Positions 19,677-29,316 are shown, numbered from the stretch's first letter. The stretch is 64,000 nucleotides of DNA from a cyanobiont of Ornithocercus magnificus (GCA_007996965.1 BIMP01000001.1:1514749-1578748), one strand, 5' to 3'. Program-made: numbers and translations. The notes: a model not told the origin generated them from the sequence alone.

Positions 19677-20305
19677 GGCTTTGGGAATGGCCTCCAGGCC
19701 CCAAGTACTTCGCTAGTGTCTCAGCAGTGTCTACCATAGATAGAACTTTCCTATGGAGGGAAGGCCGTACACCTCGCTTTTGACTAAATCCGCTCGAGAC
19801 TCGTCTGAGGAAATGACAAGAAACTGATTTTGACAGCAAACAGACAGCATCCTAGCAGAAACATTGCGAAAATGCCTTATCAGCTGTTGTACTATTGTTG
19901 AACACATCTCTGGTGCAGGAGCACTGCAAGAGCAACCTAACCAAGGGTCTGAAACGGCAGCATAGACTCTCAAGTTCCAAGATACTGTTAGCGAGGAACA
20001 CATAGCAGAAAAGCTGGCTAATTTACAGTGGCAAGACCCATGACCAAACTGAGTAGGTATTAGATACTTTATGAACAAAGCAAATCAGGTCAACCTGCAA
20101 AGTTAGCAGATTAAGCCTGCCATCTATAAGTTGTTACGACATCTGAGTGCTTTCAGCACAAACCCAAAATTGGGTACATTTAACCTAAGCATTTAAGTTT
20201 GCTGTCCCTGACAAATACACATGAGGTAACAATGTCTATTGCCGCTCTGTGCTTAAGTGGTGAAATATCAAGTGTTTAGGGGCTGAGCAATCCAGGACAC
20301 AAACT
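19677..20305. other. Gene-free stretch (about 630 bp)
   Basis: Divergent interval between the dnaJ-like gene (left) and the A-type Fe-S gene (right). A 115-codon frame at 19731-20078 on the minus strand has no family resemblance and an unusual Cys/Ser composition, and is not accepted. Nothing else recognised. Confidence 0.4.
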
Positions 20306-20644
20306 ATGCAATTTCAACTTACTCAGACGGCAGCTGCAGAGCTGCTGCGGTTATCGCTTGTAGCAGAGACACAAGGTAATTGCTACATTGACCTTCTCAC
20401 TGGCGCATATGATAACGGTATGATGCATATACGTATAAGGCCTGGCTGTTATGGTGGTGAACCTATCTACCGTAGTAACGGTATTACACTCTACGCACCA
20501 ACAGATCAGCTCAAGCTCTTGAATAGTCTCACATTGTCTTACATTGACAACATAGGAGGAGGTGGTTTTCTAATCACAGTCCCTCCAGGAGCTGAACTAT
20601 GCAGTTGTGGTTCTGGTTTTCGGACAAGCTTGCCAGAATCATAA
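20306..20644 (+). CDS. HesB/IscA-family A-type iron-sulfur protein
   Basis: A-type Fe-S carrier or scaffold. The C-terminal motif ELCSCGSGF (Cys99, Cys101) matches CGCGxSF, preceded by YIDNIGGGGFLITVPPGA, equivalent to the D-x-GGGF-NPNA loop. The first ligand is Cys48 in RPGCYGGEPIY, a shifted version of the canonical GCSGxxY. An extra Cys at position 26 is noted. 112 residues is normal. Could deliver clusters made by the Suf system encoded at 39.8-44.6 kb. ATG start. Confidence 0.85.
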   Translation: MQFQLTQTAAAELLRLSLVAETQGNCYIDLLTGAYDNGMMHIRIRPGCYGGEPIYRSNGITLYAPTDQLKLLNSLTLSYIDNIGGGGFLITVPPGAELCSCGSGFRTSLPES

Positions 20645-20980
20645 TCGTGTTGACTCTAATAACTCTATAGGACAGAGTTGCAGAGGTAGCTATGCTAATG
20701 TTTGCACATAATACAGTTAGTCTGCTGATATCTCTCGACAGACTTTAATCAAATCCTAATCTGATTTTTCAGAAACAGGATGTAACCGCTATCTCAAAAA
20801 TGTGTGGATCTAAGAGTTTTGTTGCTGGTTAATTGTTGTTGCGCAAGATATATACTTAGCGTCTATAGTATTACATTGTGCTAATGGAATTTAGACTACA
20901 CATAGTCACAGTTATTTTAGTATGTACTACAGTGATACTCAAGCGATAGTTTTAGGCAAGTCTTCGTCTGCAGTATCGTT
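20645..20980. other. Gene-free stretch
   Basis: AT-rich interval between the IscA-like gene and ssrA. It would contain both 3' ends. No structure stronger than chance was seen. Confidence 0.4.
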
Positions 20981-21271
20981 GTGAGGGGGCCTTCCAACCC
21001 CCGTGGATCATTTGGGTGATAAGGCTGATCTTACCCCATCTCCCTTAGATAAGGTCAGGCAGCCACAGGGGCGGTCTGACGGGAGAAACGAACGATGTTG
21101 TTCGCGTTTACGAGTTTGCTCTGACTGAACAGAGCGGGCTTCAGTCACCCTCCTTATGCCCCGTCGAAACCATTGCAGCCCCATCAGGAATAAGAAATGG
21201 AATGGAGCTGAGCGGAATCGAACCGCTGTCCGAGACACTGGTGTGGATCACCTAAGTCCGCCGAGACGGAC
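20981..21271 (-). ncRNA. ssrA: Two-piece, circularly permuted tmRNA
   Basis: On the minus strand the acceptor piece comes first (about 21271 down to 21203): hairpin GTCCG/CGGAC, T arm with GGTTCGATTCC, and 3' arm CAGCTCC plus A. After an excised spacer (21202-21183) the coding piece begins with GGGGCTGCAATGGTTTCGAC, the classical tmRNA 5' end; GGGGCTG and CAGCTCC pair as the acceptor stem. This permuted order (3' domain before 5' domain) is the form described in alpha-cyanobacteria. The coding piece ends near a GGGGG/CCCCC hairpin at 20985-21002. End coordinates are approximate. It rescues stalled ribosomes by trans-translation. Confidence 0.93.
21055..21105 (-). other. tmRNA proteolysis-tag reading frame
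   Basis: Within the coding piece of ssrA, resume codon GCG at 21105-21103 starts the tag ANNIVRFSRQTAPVAA followed by TGA. The hydrophobic-Ala C-terminus (APVAA) is the ClpX/ClpP recognition end. The tag sequence is of the alpha-cyanobacterial type and is a good lineage marker. Confidence 0.93.
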
Positions 21272-21313
21272 TTGTACATTCTGGCAGTAGTGGTGCTTGT
21301 GGCACAAGCTAAA

Positions 21314-22468
21314 ATGATCAGTAGTTACATGAGACAAGAAAAACTTATAAAAGCAGTGGCAGTACTCCCTAAAGGATTAGAGACAGAAGGTGCTGCTGAG
21401 TTGAAAGAGCTCGGTGCTTTGGCTGTCCAGCCACTTCGCAAGGCGGTAGCATTTAAGATCGACATGGCAGGGTTATATCGACTGTATATACAAGCTCGCT
21501 TGCCCTTTCGTCTTCTGCGAGAGGTTACCCGATTCCCCTGCCATGGACCGGAAACACTGTATTACGGCATCCAGCAAGCTCTTAACTGGGAGCTTTGGCT
21601 ACCTCCTAAGTTAAGTTTCCGTGTGGATATAAGCGGTCATGCATCTACTTTGAACCATAGCCACTTCACGGCTCTCCAAGTCAAGAATGCCTTAGTAGAC
21701 GCACAGCGCCAGAGGTGGGGCAAGCGCTCCAGCATTGATTGCAAAGCCCCAGATCTCTGTCTTCACCTACATCTAGGCCAGGAAGAAGCAGTGCTTAGTC
21801 TGGATGGGTCGCCAGGCAGCTTACATCGCCGTGGTTATCGACCGGCTGTTGGCATTGCCCCCCTTAAGGAAAACCTCGCTGCGGGTTTGATCCGGCTTAC
21901 CGGCTGGAACAGGCAGATCCCTTTGGTTGATCCTTGTTGTGGATCTGCCACCTTCCTAATTGAGGCTGCTTTGATTGCCAGCTGCAGAGCTCCTGGCTTA
22001 GGCCGTACTTTCTGTCTTAAGCACTGGCTTGACTTCAACCCAGTATTATGGCAGCAGGAATGGAGCCGAGCTCAAAGTCATAAGCTCCGACAACCACTAC
22101 CACAGTTAGTGGGCTGGGAGGTAAACCCACTAGTTGCTGAACAAGCTCGGACTAATGTTAGTATGGCCGGTCTTTCCAGAGATATTATCATCCACACAGA
22201 TAATTTATCGCGATTACAGCTACCGCAGACCGCTGGAGTTATAGTTTGCAATCCTCCCTACGGCATCCGTATCGGACATGAGACAAACCTTAGGTCGCTC
22301 TACAGTTCATTGGGGGCCGTGCTGCGAGAGCAAGGTTCGGGTTGGGACTTATGGCTTCTAAGTGGCAATCCTGGCCTTACTACAGCACTAAGACTCAAGT
22401 CCTGTCGTCGCATACCGATAGATAATGGCGGGCTCAATTGTCGGTGGATGCACTATGTAATTCGCTGA
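21314..22468 (+). CDS. RlmL-like rRNA methyltransferase with THUMP domain
   Basis: Class I SAM-dependent RNA guanine-N2 methyltransferase of the UPF0020/RlmL-N family. N-terminal ferredoxin-like plus THUMP domain (about residues 10-160), then the Rossmann domain with PLVDPCCGSATFLIEAALIA (SAM binding) and catalytic VCNPPYGIRIG near residue 315. The long frame starts at a TTG inside the tmRNA region (21272), so ATG 21314 is preferred (21329 also possible). About 384 residues, normal for the stand-alone enzyme. Divergent from ssrA. Confidence 0.9.
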   Translation: MISSYMRQEKLIKAVAVLPKGLETEGAAELKELGALAVQPLRKAVAFKIDMAGLYRLYIQARLPFRLLREVTRFPCHGPETLYYGIQQALNWELWLPPKLSFRVDISGHASTLNHSHFTALQVKNALVDAQRQRWGKRSSIDCKAPDLCLHLHLGQEEAVLSLDGSPGSLHRRGYRPAVGIAPLKENLAAGLIRLTGWNRQIPLVDPCCGSATFLIEAALIASCRAPGLGRTFCLKHWLDFNPVLWQQEWSRAQSHKLRQPLPQLVGWEVNPLVAEQARTNVSMAGLSRDIIIHTDNLSRLQLPQTAGVIVCNPPYGIRIGHETNLRSLYSSLGAVLREQGSGWDLWLLSGNPGLTTALRLKSCRRIPIDNGGLNCRWMHYVIR

Positions 22469-22485
22469 ATATAGAAAGTTAGCAA

Positions 22486-22869
22486 TTAGCGACCTAAAAC
22501 GGCTCGCGTAGTACGACCGAGACCCTCTAGAGTCTGGGGTAAGTACGGTCCTCTGACTAAAGCACCGCCAACGCGTAAGCTGAGACCAGCTAGGCCTAGA
22601 TTTAGTACAACTACTGCAAGTAGTGCACCACGAGGCTCCCACCCTAAAATAGCCCGAAGCCAAAGTACAAGGGCAGCTTCAGCTGCTACAAGTGCCATCA
22701 ATGCAAGCGTGCTTCCTGCGGCAAGGAGCAGTCCGCCACTAATTAGGCGGCGTTTCTCACGGTCTACTTCTTGTAGTGCGATCCGCACATGTAAGTCCAT
22801 AACTGAACTTACCAATGCAGTGACACGGCCAGCTGTGCCGAGGCGGGTATGACGGTCGCTGTCAGTCAT
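22486..22869 (-). CDS. Holin-X-like membrane protein (phage holin family III type)
   Basis: 127 residues with a polar N-terminus (SSVMDLHVRIALQEVDREKRR), then two hydrophobic segments, about 43-72 and 82-103. This is the architecture of the DUF1469/Holin-X group which, despite its name, is chromosomal in cyanobacteria. No endolysin or other phage gene is nearby, so a lytic role is not supported. Its ATG overlaps the stop of the upstream DUF883-like gene by four bases, so the two are coupled and probably act together at the membrane. Confidence 0.8.
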   Translation of the reverse strand: MTDSDRHTRLGTAGRVTALVSSVMDLHVRIALQEVDREKRRLISGGLLLAAGSTLALMALVAAEAALVLWLRAILGWEPRGALLAVVVLNLGLAGLSLRVGGALVRGPYLPQTLEGLGRTTRAVLGR

Positions 22870-23324
22870 GTTGAACGACGGCCTCTAGTGAGCATTGCAC
22901 CTACTAACACACCAACACTAGCTGCAATGGCAAGTGAAAGCAGAGGGCGCTGGCGTACTGGGCGCTCAATGCGTGGGCGTAAGGTGCTGTTTAGTTCGTC
23001 TAGTAACTCCTCAAGTTGTTTCTCGAGAGGCTGCAAGCCATCTACCAGATCACGACCGCGACCAACAGCAGCTTGCAAGAGTTCCTCTAGCTGACGCTGT
23101 ACTACATCGGTAGCTCGCCCAGTATGTTCGGCAATCAATTGGGAAACAGCATCCAAGCTACCTCTGGTAGCCTCCAGAGATTGATGGGCTACTTCAGGCC
23201 AGCGTTCCTGTATCAGTGGGACCAGGCTCTCAAACCGCTCACGGAATTTTAGAGCGGGAGTTTCTTGTGAACTATTACTTAGAGGAGACTGCTGCTCGCC
23301 AGCCGGAGTATTCAGCACGTCCAT
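22866..23324 (-). CDS. DUF883/ElaB-YqjD-like membrane-anchored protein
   Basis: 152 residues: a long amphipathic helical region (about 30-120, heptad-like, rich in Glu, Leu and Arg) and a C-terminal transmembrane anchor LSLAIAASVGVLVGAML followed by a basic tail. ElaB/YqjD proteins of this layout associate with the inner membrane and ribosomes in enterobacteria; the role here is inferred only from architecture. Forms a two-gene unit with the holin-X-like gene (four-base overlap). Confidence 0.75.
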   Translation of the reverse strand: MDVLNTPAGEQQSPLSNSSQETPALKFRERFESLVPLIQERWPEVAHQSLEATRGSLDAVSQLIAEHTGRATDVVQRQLEELLQAAVGRGRDLVDGLQPLEKQLEELLDELNSTLRPRIERPVRQRPLLSLAIAASVGVLVGAMLTRGRRST

Positions 23325-23507
23325 TAGATCCAGGGCACAGATAGTAAGGTCAAGCTAAGAAGAACGCTAAGGCTCGCAGAGTGACCAAGATTATATCTTT
23401 AAAAGCTTTCGTGCTCCTATGGTGTGATATTCTAGCCCCACTGTGAACGAGAAGCACAGTGGTGGAGCGGGCAGCTGAAGGCTCTCATACATTAAGTACT
23501 TAACACC

Positions 23508-23873
23508 ATGCCTCGCTTTGTCATACTAGAGCACACTGGAATACCAAATGATCCATGCGGTCGCCACTACGATCTTTTGATTGAGGACGGTGATATCTGC
23601 CAGACATGGCGTCTTGGACACTTGCCAGTAGTTGGCGCTGCACCCCAGCTAGCTGTGTCACTACCGCCCCATCGTCTCGCATGGCTTGATCGGTCATCAG
23701 CCGAGGTCTCTGGAGGTCGCGGTTATGCGCGTCGTGTGCTCAAGGGACAATTCAGTACTCTCCTGCCGCTAAAAACCGGACACCTTCTACGTCTACATCT
23801 AAGCGGACCTGATCTAGACGGTATCCTAACTATTGACGGTGACAAACTGCAGATACTGCCATTAGCTCTTTAA
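23508..23873 (+). CDS. Stand-alone LigD-type 3'-phosphoesterase-like protein
   Basis: The N-terminus MPRFVILEHTGIPND followed by GRHYDLLIEDGDICQTWRL matches the pattern (H-YDL-E-G-W) of the DNA polymerase-ligase N-terminal (PE) domain of LigD, as found alone in several bacteria; a second matching feature is EVSGGRGYARRVLKGQF. 121 residues, with no ligase or polymerase domain attached. In LigD the domain trims 3' phosphates and ribonucleotides. No Ku or ligase gene is in the window. ATG start. Confidence 0.75.
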   Translation: MPRFVILEHTGIPNDPCGRHYDLLIEDGDICQTWRLGHLPVVGAAPQLAVSLPPHRLAWLDRSSAEVSGGRGYARRVLKGQFSTLLPLKTGHLLRLHLSGPDLDGILTIDGDKLQILPLAL

Positions 23874-24696
23874 ATTTGCTAAAGTGCTAGAGAAAATTTG
23901 ATCCGATGTGAGTGTAAACTCTCACTAGTCTATTGACCCTATCCTATAAACTTTAATTCTTCAGACTAACTAGATTTAGGTTAGCTAGTAGAATAAAACA
24001 AGTGCAGGTAATCACTAGATATAAATAGATAGCCCAGTTATTTACAAGGCTAAGGCTCAAACCCTACGCTAAAGTACACAAAACTATGCTTACTAAAGCT
24101 GACACCAGCAAAGACTAGACTCACAATGTGGTTGAGGCTAGTATCTAAACTTAGCTGATTGCAATATAGACAAAAGAATCCTAATAAAAGCTTTTGTTGC
24201 AGCAAGTTGCCATTTCTTAGGAAGTTTTTCACTAGTCTTTCTCCTGCTGATGAAAGAAATTTACAACTCAATAATCCGCAAGACCTCCTCAAAGGTGGAG
24301 TCAATCTCTGTGCTTGCTTAAGTAGTGAGATCATGTGCCACTTAGCTGCCATGTCTGTCCTGGTGATAAGGGGTTATTGGAGTTGTTGAGTTTGTCAGCA
24401 TCACAATGACTCTGCCTTTTGCTCCTCTGTGGACTGAGAAAGTAGATATCTGGAGGGCAACATAAACACTAAACTTTTGATCACTCGCCGAGCAAAAGAC
24501 GGTTCAGCTACCTAAACTGCCTAAATTACCAGCAGTTAACGACTAGTGTTGGCAGGTGCAGTATTAGAGCATTGCATCAGGTCCTGTAGGTTCTTGCAAG
24601 CCCAAGTAAGCTAGTCTTTTCAGCACAGTCTGCCTTTTGGTGGCTACTATATGCTTGCGCCACAATAGGTGGATCCGCTTCTTGTAGGGGTCTGCG
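23874..24696. other. Gene-free stretch (about 820 bp)
   Basis: Stops break all frames; frames such as 24050-24352 (minus) and 24159-24389 (plus) show no family features. No tRNA or obvious structured RNA recognised. It is long enough to have contained a gene that has since decayed. Confidence 0.45.
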
Positions 24697-25620
24697 TTGA
24701 CCTTCACTCCATCTCCCACTAATCCACTGGCTTCTATACCTAGCGATCGTCTTTGGCTCCGGTCTGAATTAATGGGCACACAGGTTATCACCCGCGACAG
24801 TGGGCGGCGCCTTGGTGTGGTCAGCGAAGTCGTTGTTGACATTGATCATCGTGAGGTTGTGGCATTGGGATTGCGTGACAGTTCTGTTACTCGCTTCCTT
24901 CCAGGTCTACCTCGTTGGATGTTGCTTGACCGCATCTGTCAGGTGGGTGATGTGGTTTTGGTAGACTCTATCAACTCTTTAAGCCAAGACTTTTCACCAG
25001 ATAGATATAGTCGAGTGATTAGATGTCAGGTGGTTACTGAGTCAGGTCAACAGCTAGGACGTGTCCTTGGTTTCTCCTTCGACATTGAGACTGGTGAGCT
25101 AACTACGTTGGTGATTGGAGCACTCGGTATACCTCTACTTGGTGAAGGAGTAATTAGCACCTGGGAGATTCCGGTTGACGAAGTAGTTAGTAGCAGTGCT
25201 GAGCGGATTATTGTCTATGAGGGTGCTGAGGAAAAGTTAAAGCAACTTAGCTCAGGCCTTCTGGAAAAGCTAGGTATCGGTGGCCCCAGCTGGGAGGAAC
25301 AGGAACGCGAGCGTTACCGCGTAAATTTGGTGCCAGTTGAGAACCAACTGGCCTCAGGCCAGCCAGCAGAACAGGAGCAAAGGCAGCTTCGAGCCTCTCG
25401 TGCTGAGATACTTGAACCCGAAGAAGAGCTAGAGTACGTAGAGCTCGAAGATCAGCGTCAGCAAACATCACGTCTACTCTACGTAGATGATCTAACGGAA
25501 ACCGCTGATGATGAGTCGCGGGGTCAGTACACCAACCCTGTAATCCGCCGCCCAGCACGTGACTCTGAGAATTTCCTCAACGTCCAGCCTTTAGACGGCG
25601 AGCTTGAAGATCCCTGGTGA
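24697..25620 (+). CDS. PRC-barrel domain protein
   Basis: 307 residues with two PRC-barrel-like units: residues about 22-100 (LRSELMGTQVITRDSGRRLG, then VDIDHREVVALGLRD) and about 105-180 (YSRVIRCQVVTESGQQLGRV, then DIETGELTTLVIG). The C-terminal third is acidic and low complexity (EPEEELEYVELEDQRQQ). PRC barrels occur in reaction-centre H subunits and RimM; cyanobacterial homologues have no settled role. The start is TTG: the first in-frame ATG (24772) falls inside the first barrel. Convergent with msrB. Confidence 0.85.
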   Translation: MTFTPSPTNPLASIPSDRLWLRSELMGTQVITRDSGRRLGVVSEVVVDIDHREVVALGLRDSSVTRFLPGLPRWMLLDRICQVGDVVLVDSINSLSQDFSPDRYSRVIRCQVVTESGQQLGRVLGFSFDIETGELTTLVIGALGIPLLGEGVISTWEIPVDEVVSSSAERIIVYEGAEEKLKQLSSGLLEKLGIGGPSWEEQERERYRVNLVPVENQLASGQPAEQEQRQLRASRAEILEPEEELEYVELEDQRQQTSRLLYVDDLTETADDESRGQYTNPVIRRPARDSENFLNVQPLDGELEDPW

Positions 25621-25627
25621 AGCAAAA

Positions 25628-26032
25628 TCAAGCCCTAGCTTCAAAATTGAGTGAAGCACTATTGACACAGTACCGCAGTCCTGTTGGTGCCGGTCCGTCA
25701 GGGAAAACATGACCGAGATGAGCTTTACAGCGAGCACAATTAATCTCGGTGCGGATCATGCCGTGGCTTTTATCCTCATGAGTGGTAATCCCCCCATCTT
25801 TTACCTCACGCCAGAAACTGGGCCAGCCGGTTCCAGAATCAAATTTGGTCTCAGAATCAAACAGTGCTTCGCCGCAGCAGATGCAGCGGTACACCCCACT
25901 CGCTTTACTATTCCAGTAAGCACCAGTAAAAGGTCGCTCAGTACCACCAAGGCGTGCCACCTTATATTGTTCGGGCGTTAGTTGTGCCTGCCACTCCTCC
26001 AGGCTGAGATTCAACTGATTGTCGTTAGCCAT
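25628..26032 (-). CDS. msrB: Peptide-methionine (R)-S-oxide reductase
   Basis: Repairs methionine-R-sulfoxide. Zinc-binding pairs CICC ([11 protein letters not shown]) and CARC ([17 protein letters not shown]) are present, as are GTGWPSFW and the catalytic Cys in [11 protein letters not shown]. 134 residues is complete. ATG start. Probably part of the photo-oxidative stress defence. Confidence 0.95.
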   Translation of the reverse strand: MANDNQLNLSLEEWQAQLTPEQYKVARLGGTERPFTGAYWNSKASGVYRCICCGEALFDSETKFDSGTGWPSFWREVKDGGITTHEDKSHGMIRTEINCARCKAHLGHVFPDGPAPTGLRYCVNSASLNFEARA

Positions 26033-26088
26033 GCCTTTAAGCCTTGCCTCGGTGCTGAAACAATCCTATGTAATTGCAATTCGCCGAG

Positions 26089-27372
26089 TTAAGAGTTCAC
26101 GATAGAGTGCAATAGTAGTGTATAAATCTCACTGGCTAAAGTCGAGACTGCGCCTGTTTCACCACGTAAGGTGCGGAGATTAATGCGCACGTCAGCTAAA
26201 CGACCTGGTGACTCTAGCCAATGAATGGCCTCATCAGCAATTTCTGTTGGTGTTATCACTCCTACGCACTCTGGCACCACTAGCCGACCGGCATTAATGT
26301 TTGGCCAGGCAAGCATGCCACAGTAGTGCAAGCGCCAAGCACTAAGCAAGCTGCCTACAAGGTGCCGCAATCCAGGAAGACGAGCAAGAACTCCAGCCCA
26401 GCCATCCCAGGACTCCATAACCATTAGGTGCTGAGTAGGTATGATAACTATCATTGGTACACCGAGTGCGCCTAACTCAGCGGTGTTTGCTCCAACAGTC
26501 GTTAGGGCCAACTGGCATTGACTGACTTGCCTGTAGGCAGGTGGTGATTCCTGCAAGTGGATCACTGTACCCGCATTAGTGATTATGCGACGGCAATCAG
26601 GTAAGTATGGAGGTGGTGCAATTACTGCAGTAACTCCAGAGCTATAGTGTGAGGCGATAGGGTTGTCGCGACTTGCATAGTGCTGTAGTTCCTCAAGACT
26701 CGTTGTTGGGGCTACCGGCAGCAGAAAATGACAACTCGGTCTACTTACAATTAGGTGATCCGCTGTTTCGAGTAGAAACGGCACACCAACAGACAGTTTA
26801 GACCGCTTGGATCCTGGCAGTAGTGCTACCCAATCTCCCGATGGCAAAGGCTCTGTCCGTCGGGATTCACCTGAGATATCTGCCATCAAATCGCCGACTA
26901 CAGCACAGCGATTACGTAATCGCTGTGGAAGACGGTTGCGGACGCTTGTTGACATTGCTGCAATCTTGTCGTTCCAGCAAGGCCAGCGTGCTACCCACTC
27001 AGCATAGGTAAGGTGACGGTATCCCAGCCTTGCTGAGAGCAGCACGCTCCAGAGCTGGTCACCTCCTAAGAAAACCACCATTCCTCGTCTTGGCCAAGAG
27101 CTATAACGGCGCGGACTGAGCAGCAAGGTCCAGAATTTCCGGGCAGGTAGAACCCGCTCAAAAAGATTCCAGCTGCTTGCCAACCTTGCCTCATGACCAG
27201 TTGCGTTTGGACAGGGAACAAGTACTAGCCTTATGTCTAGTGGCGAGCGTGGGTATTGCGGGCGCAGTCGCAGTCTGTGGTGTAGACAGGTGGTTAAAGG
27301 GTGAACCCAGGTCGCTACCTCACCAGGCCCATTTGAGACCAGAACGATGGAAAAAGTTGCATCATTCTGCAC
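26089..27372 (-). CDS. LpxB-like glycosyltransferase (lipid-A-disaccharide synthase-related)
   Basis: 427 residues. N-terminal IVLVSNGPGEVATWVHPL is the cyanobacterial variant of the GExSGD start of LpxB; GDQLWSVLLSARLGY, VGDLMADI, VALLPGSKRSKL and the donor-binding ALTTVGANTAELGALGVPMIVI follow in the order expected of a GT-B enzyme. It differs from true LpxB in its first motif, so the substrate may not be lipid A; cyanobacteria often carry this related protein in addition to LpxB. A tRNA-Leu lies 37 bases upstream on the same strand. Confidence 0.75.
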   Translation of the reverse strand: MQNDATFSIVLVSNGPGEVATWVHPLTTCLHHRLRLRPQYPRSPLDIRLVLVPCPNATGHEARLASSWNLFERVLPARKFWTLLLSPRRYSSWPRRGMVVFLGGDQLWSVLLSARLGYRHLTYAEWVARWPCWNDKIAAMSTSVRNRLPQRLRNRCAVVGDLMADISGESRRTEPLPSGDWVALLPGSKRSKLSVGVPFLLETADHLIVSRPSCHFLLPVAPTTSLEELQHYASRDNPIASHYSSGVTAVIAPPPYLPDCRRIITNAGTVIHLQESPPAYRQVSQCQLALTTVGANTAELGALGVPMIVIIPTQHLMVMESWDGWAGVLARLPGLRHLVGSLLSAWRLHYCGMLAWPNINAGRLVVPECVGVITPTEIADEAIHWLESPGRLADVRINLRTLRGETGAVSTLASEIYTLLLHSIVNS

Positions 27373-27409
27373 TGAAGCGGATATGACAGAGATTCAAGTT
27401 AAAAGTTAA

Positions 27410-27491
27410 TGCGGATGGCGAGACTTGAACTCGCAAGGCCGAAGCCACACGCCCCTCAAACGTGCGTGTCTACCAATTCCACCACATCCGC
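27410..27491 (-). tRNA. tRNA-Leu (anticodon GAG)
   Basis: Minus-strand class II cloverleaf of 82 bases. Acceptor stem GCGGATG/CATCCGC with discriminator A; anticodon stem CACGT/GCGTG (one G-T pair) closes TTGAGGG, anticodon GAG; long variable arm; T arm GCGAG-TTCAAGT-CTCGC. CCA is not encoded. Confidence 0.95.
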
Positions 27492-27615
27492 GTGGCTGAC
27501 GGCTTCCCTTCTCAAGATGCCATCGATCTGGACACTATATGCTCACGCCTGTTAAACTCTCGCCAGAAAAGGCAACCGCAGCTGATACGATCCGCCTCAG
27601 CTGAAAGCGCTGCGG

Positions 27616-28962
27616 ATGCCCATCGGCAAGGTGCTGATCGCCAACCGCGGCGAGATTGCTCTACGGATTATCCGGAGCTGCCGCGAACTATCAATTTCGA
27701 CGGTGGCTGTATACAGCACTGTCGACCGCAATGCCTTACATGTACAGCTAGCTGATGAAGCTGTCTGTGTTGGAGATGCTCCTAGCAGCCGCAGCTACCT
27801 GAACGTCCACAATATCCTGGCAGCGGCTACCTCGCGACAGGTAGATGCAATACACCCTGGCTACGGCTTCTTAGCTGAGAGCGACCGCTTTGCCGAGATG
27901 TGCCACGACCACAACATTATCTTCATCGGTCCGTCACCAGCTGCTATTCGCTCGATGGGAGACAAGTCAACTGCCAAGAGCACGATGAGCTCAGTGGGCG
28001 TTCCGACTGTGCCTGGCAGTGATGGTTTGCTGCAATCACCAGCTGTGGCTGCCAAACTGGCCAATTCGATGGGTTATCCCGTAATGATTAAGGCCACTGC
28101 TGGTGGTGGTGGCCGCGGTATGCGTCTTGTGCCAGGACCCGATCAACTCGAAAGTCTCTTTAGAGCGGCTCAGGGAGAGGCTGAGGCTGCATTCGGTAAT
28201 CCGGGCCTCTATATGGAAAAGTTTATCGACCGTCCGCGACACGTTGAAGTACAGGTACTAGCAGATCGTCACGGCCATGTAGTCCATCTTGGCGAGCGCG
28301 ATTGCTCTATTCAGCGGCGACACCAGAAGCTTCTCGAAGAGGCACCCAGCCCTGTGCTTGACCCTGATCTACGTCTTCGCATGGGTGAGGCTGCTGTATC
28401 AGCGGCACGAAGCATTAGTTATGAGGGAGCAGGCACTGTCGAGTTCCTCCTCGACCGAAATGGTGGCTTCTACTTCATGGAAATGAACACGCGTATCCAA
28501 GTAGAGCATCCTGTGACTGAGATGGTCACAGGAATCGACCTGATTGCGGAGCAACTGCGGATTGCCGCGGGCGAGCCTATAAGCGTACGACAGGAAGAGA
28601 TTGCCTTGCGTGGTCATGCAATCGAATGCCGCATTAATGCAGAAGATGCACGACATAACTTCCGCCCAGCCCCAGGCAAGATCACAGGTTGGCTACCGCC
28701 TGGCGGCCCTGGAGTGCGGGTAGATAGCCATGTCTATACTGGCTATGAGATCCCACCATTCTATGACTCACTAATTGGCAAGTTGATTGTTTGGGGACGC
28801 GATAGAGAGGCAGCATTGACACGGATGCGTCGTGCTCTCAATGAGTGTGCTGTTACTGGAATACCTACCACAGTAGACTTCCACCTGAGACTTCTTGACC
28901 GTCCAGAGTTTCGTCAAGGTAATGTGCACACCAAGTTTGTTGAACAAGAGATGCTCGACTAG
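27616..28962 (+). CDS. accC: Acetyl-CoA carboxylase, biotin carboxylase subunit
   Basis: ATP-grasp enzyme that carboxylates biotin on AccB, the first step of fatty-acid synthesis. Seen: [21 protein letters not shown] at the start, HPGYGFLAE, the Gly-rich ATP lid [50 protein letters not shown] and [13 protein letters not shown]. 448 residues is complete. ATG start at 27616; the frame overlaps no other gene. Convergent with the YggT gene. Confidence 0.96.
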   Translation: MPIGKVLIANRGEIALRIIRSCRELSISTVAVYSTVDRNALHVQLADEAVCVGDAPSSRSYLNVHNILAAATSRQVDAIHPGYGFLAESDRFAEMCHDHNIIFIGPSPAAIRSMGDKSTAKSTMSSVGVPTVPGSDGLLQSPAVAAKLANSMGYPVMIKATAGGGGRGMRLVPGPDQLESLFRAAQGEAEAAFGNPGLYMEKFIDRPRHVEVQVLADRHGHVVHLGERDCSIQRRHQKLLEEAPSPVLDPDLRLRMGEAAVSAARSISYEGAGTVEFLLDRNGGFYFMEMNTRIQVEHPVTEMVTGIDLIAEQLRIAAGEPISVRQEEIALRGHAIECRINAEDARHNFRPAPGKITGWLPPGGPGVRVDSHVYTGYEIPPFYDSLIGKLIVWGRDREAALTRMRRALNECAVTGIPTTVDFHLRLLDRPEFRQGNVHTKFVEQEMLD

Positions 28963-28983
28963 AGCTTCTTAAAGGCTTTGTTG

Positions 28984-29316
28984 TCAGGCACTCTCGATCC
29001 CAAGTTGGAGAAGTTGCGTGAGAATTCCCTGCTGCCCAACTAGCAACTCACGTACGAGGCTGAGCAGCCCAATCCAGATTACCGGTGTTGCGTCGACACC
29101 TCCAATCGGTGCCACAACTTGCCGGGTTAGTGCTAGCAGAGGCTCAGTTGGTCGGCACACTACTGGCCAAAAACCGCGAGTGAGGTTTATCTTTGGATAC
29201 CAGCTGAGTATAACCCGGGCGAGAAAAGCAAGGGTCCATAGCGATAGGAGCAGCCCAAGTGCTAGATGCACAGCAGGAAGAGTGGGCAGTAGGGCTGCCA
29301 TAACAAGGCTTAACAT
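28984..29316 (-). CDS. YggT-family membrane protein (Ycf19/YlmG-like)
   Basis: 110 residues with hydrophobic segments at about 3-33 and 75-105 and the family core LARVILSWYPKIN...FWPVVCRPTEPLLALTRQVVAPIGGVD. YggT/YlmG proteins affect nucleoid or membrane-protein organisation in chloroplasts and cyanobacteria; the mechanism is unclear. Convergent with accC and divergent from psbX. Confidence 0.9.
   Translation of the reverse strand: MLSLVMAALLPTLPAVHLALGLLLSLWTLAFLARVILSWYPKINLTRGFWPVVCRPTEPLLALTRQVVAPIGGVDATPVIWIGLLSLVRELLVGQQGILTQLLQLGIESA

Noticed and set aside
19731..20078. 115-codon minus-strand frame upstream of the dnaJ-like gene
   Set aside because: Cys/Ser-heavy composition, no family resemblance, no ribosome binding site; lies in an AT-rich gap and looks random.
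21008..21313. Protein-coding frames across the tmRNA (21008-21238 minus and the TTG start at 21272)
   Set aside because: The region is explained by ssrA; the methyltransferase start is better placed at ATG 21314.
22486..22869. Prophage signal from a holin-like gene
   Set aside because: No integrase, capsid, tail or lysis gene nearby; the Holin-X group is chromosomal in cyanobacteria and here is coupled to a DUF883-like gene.
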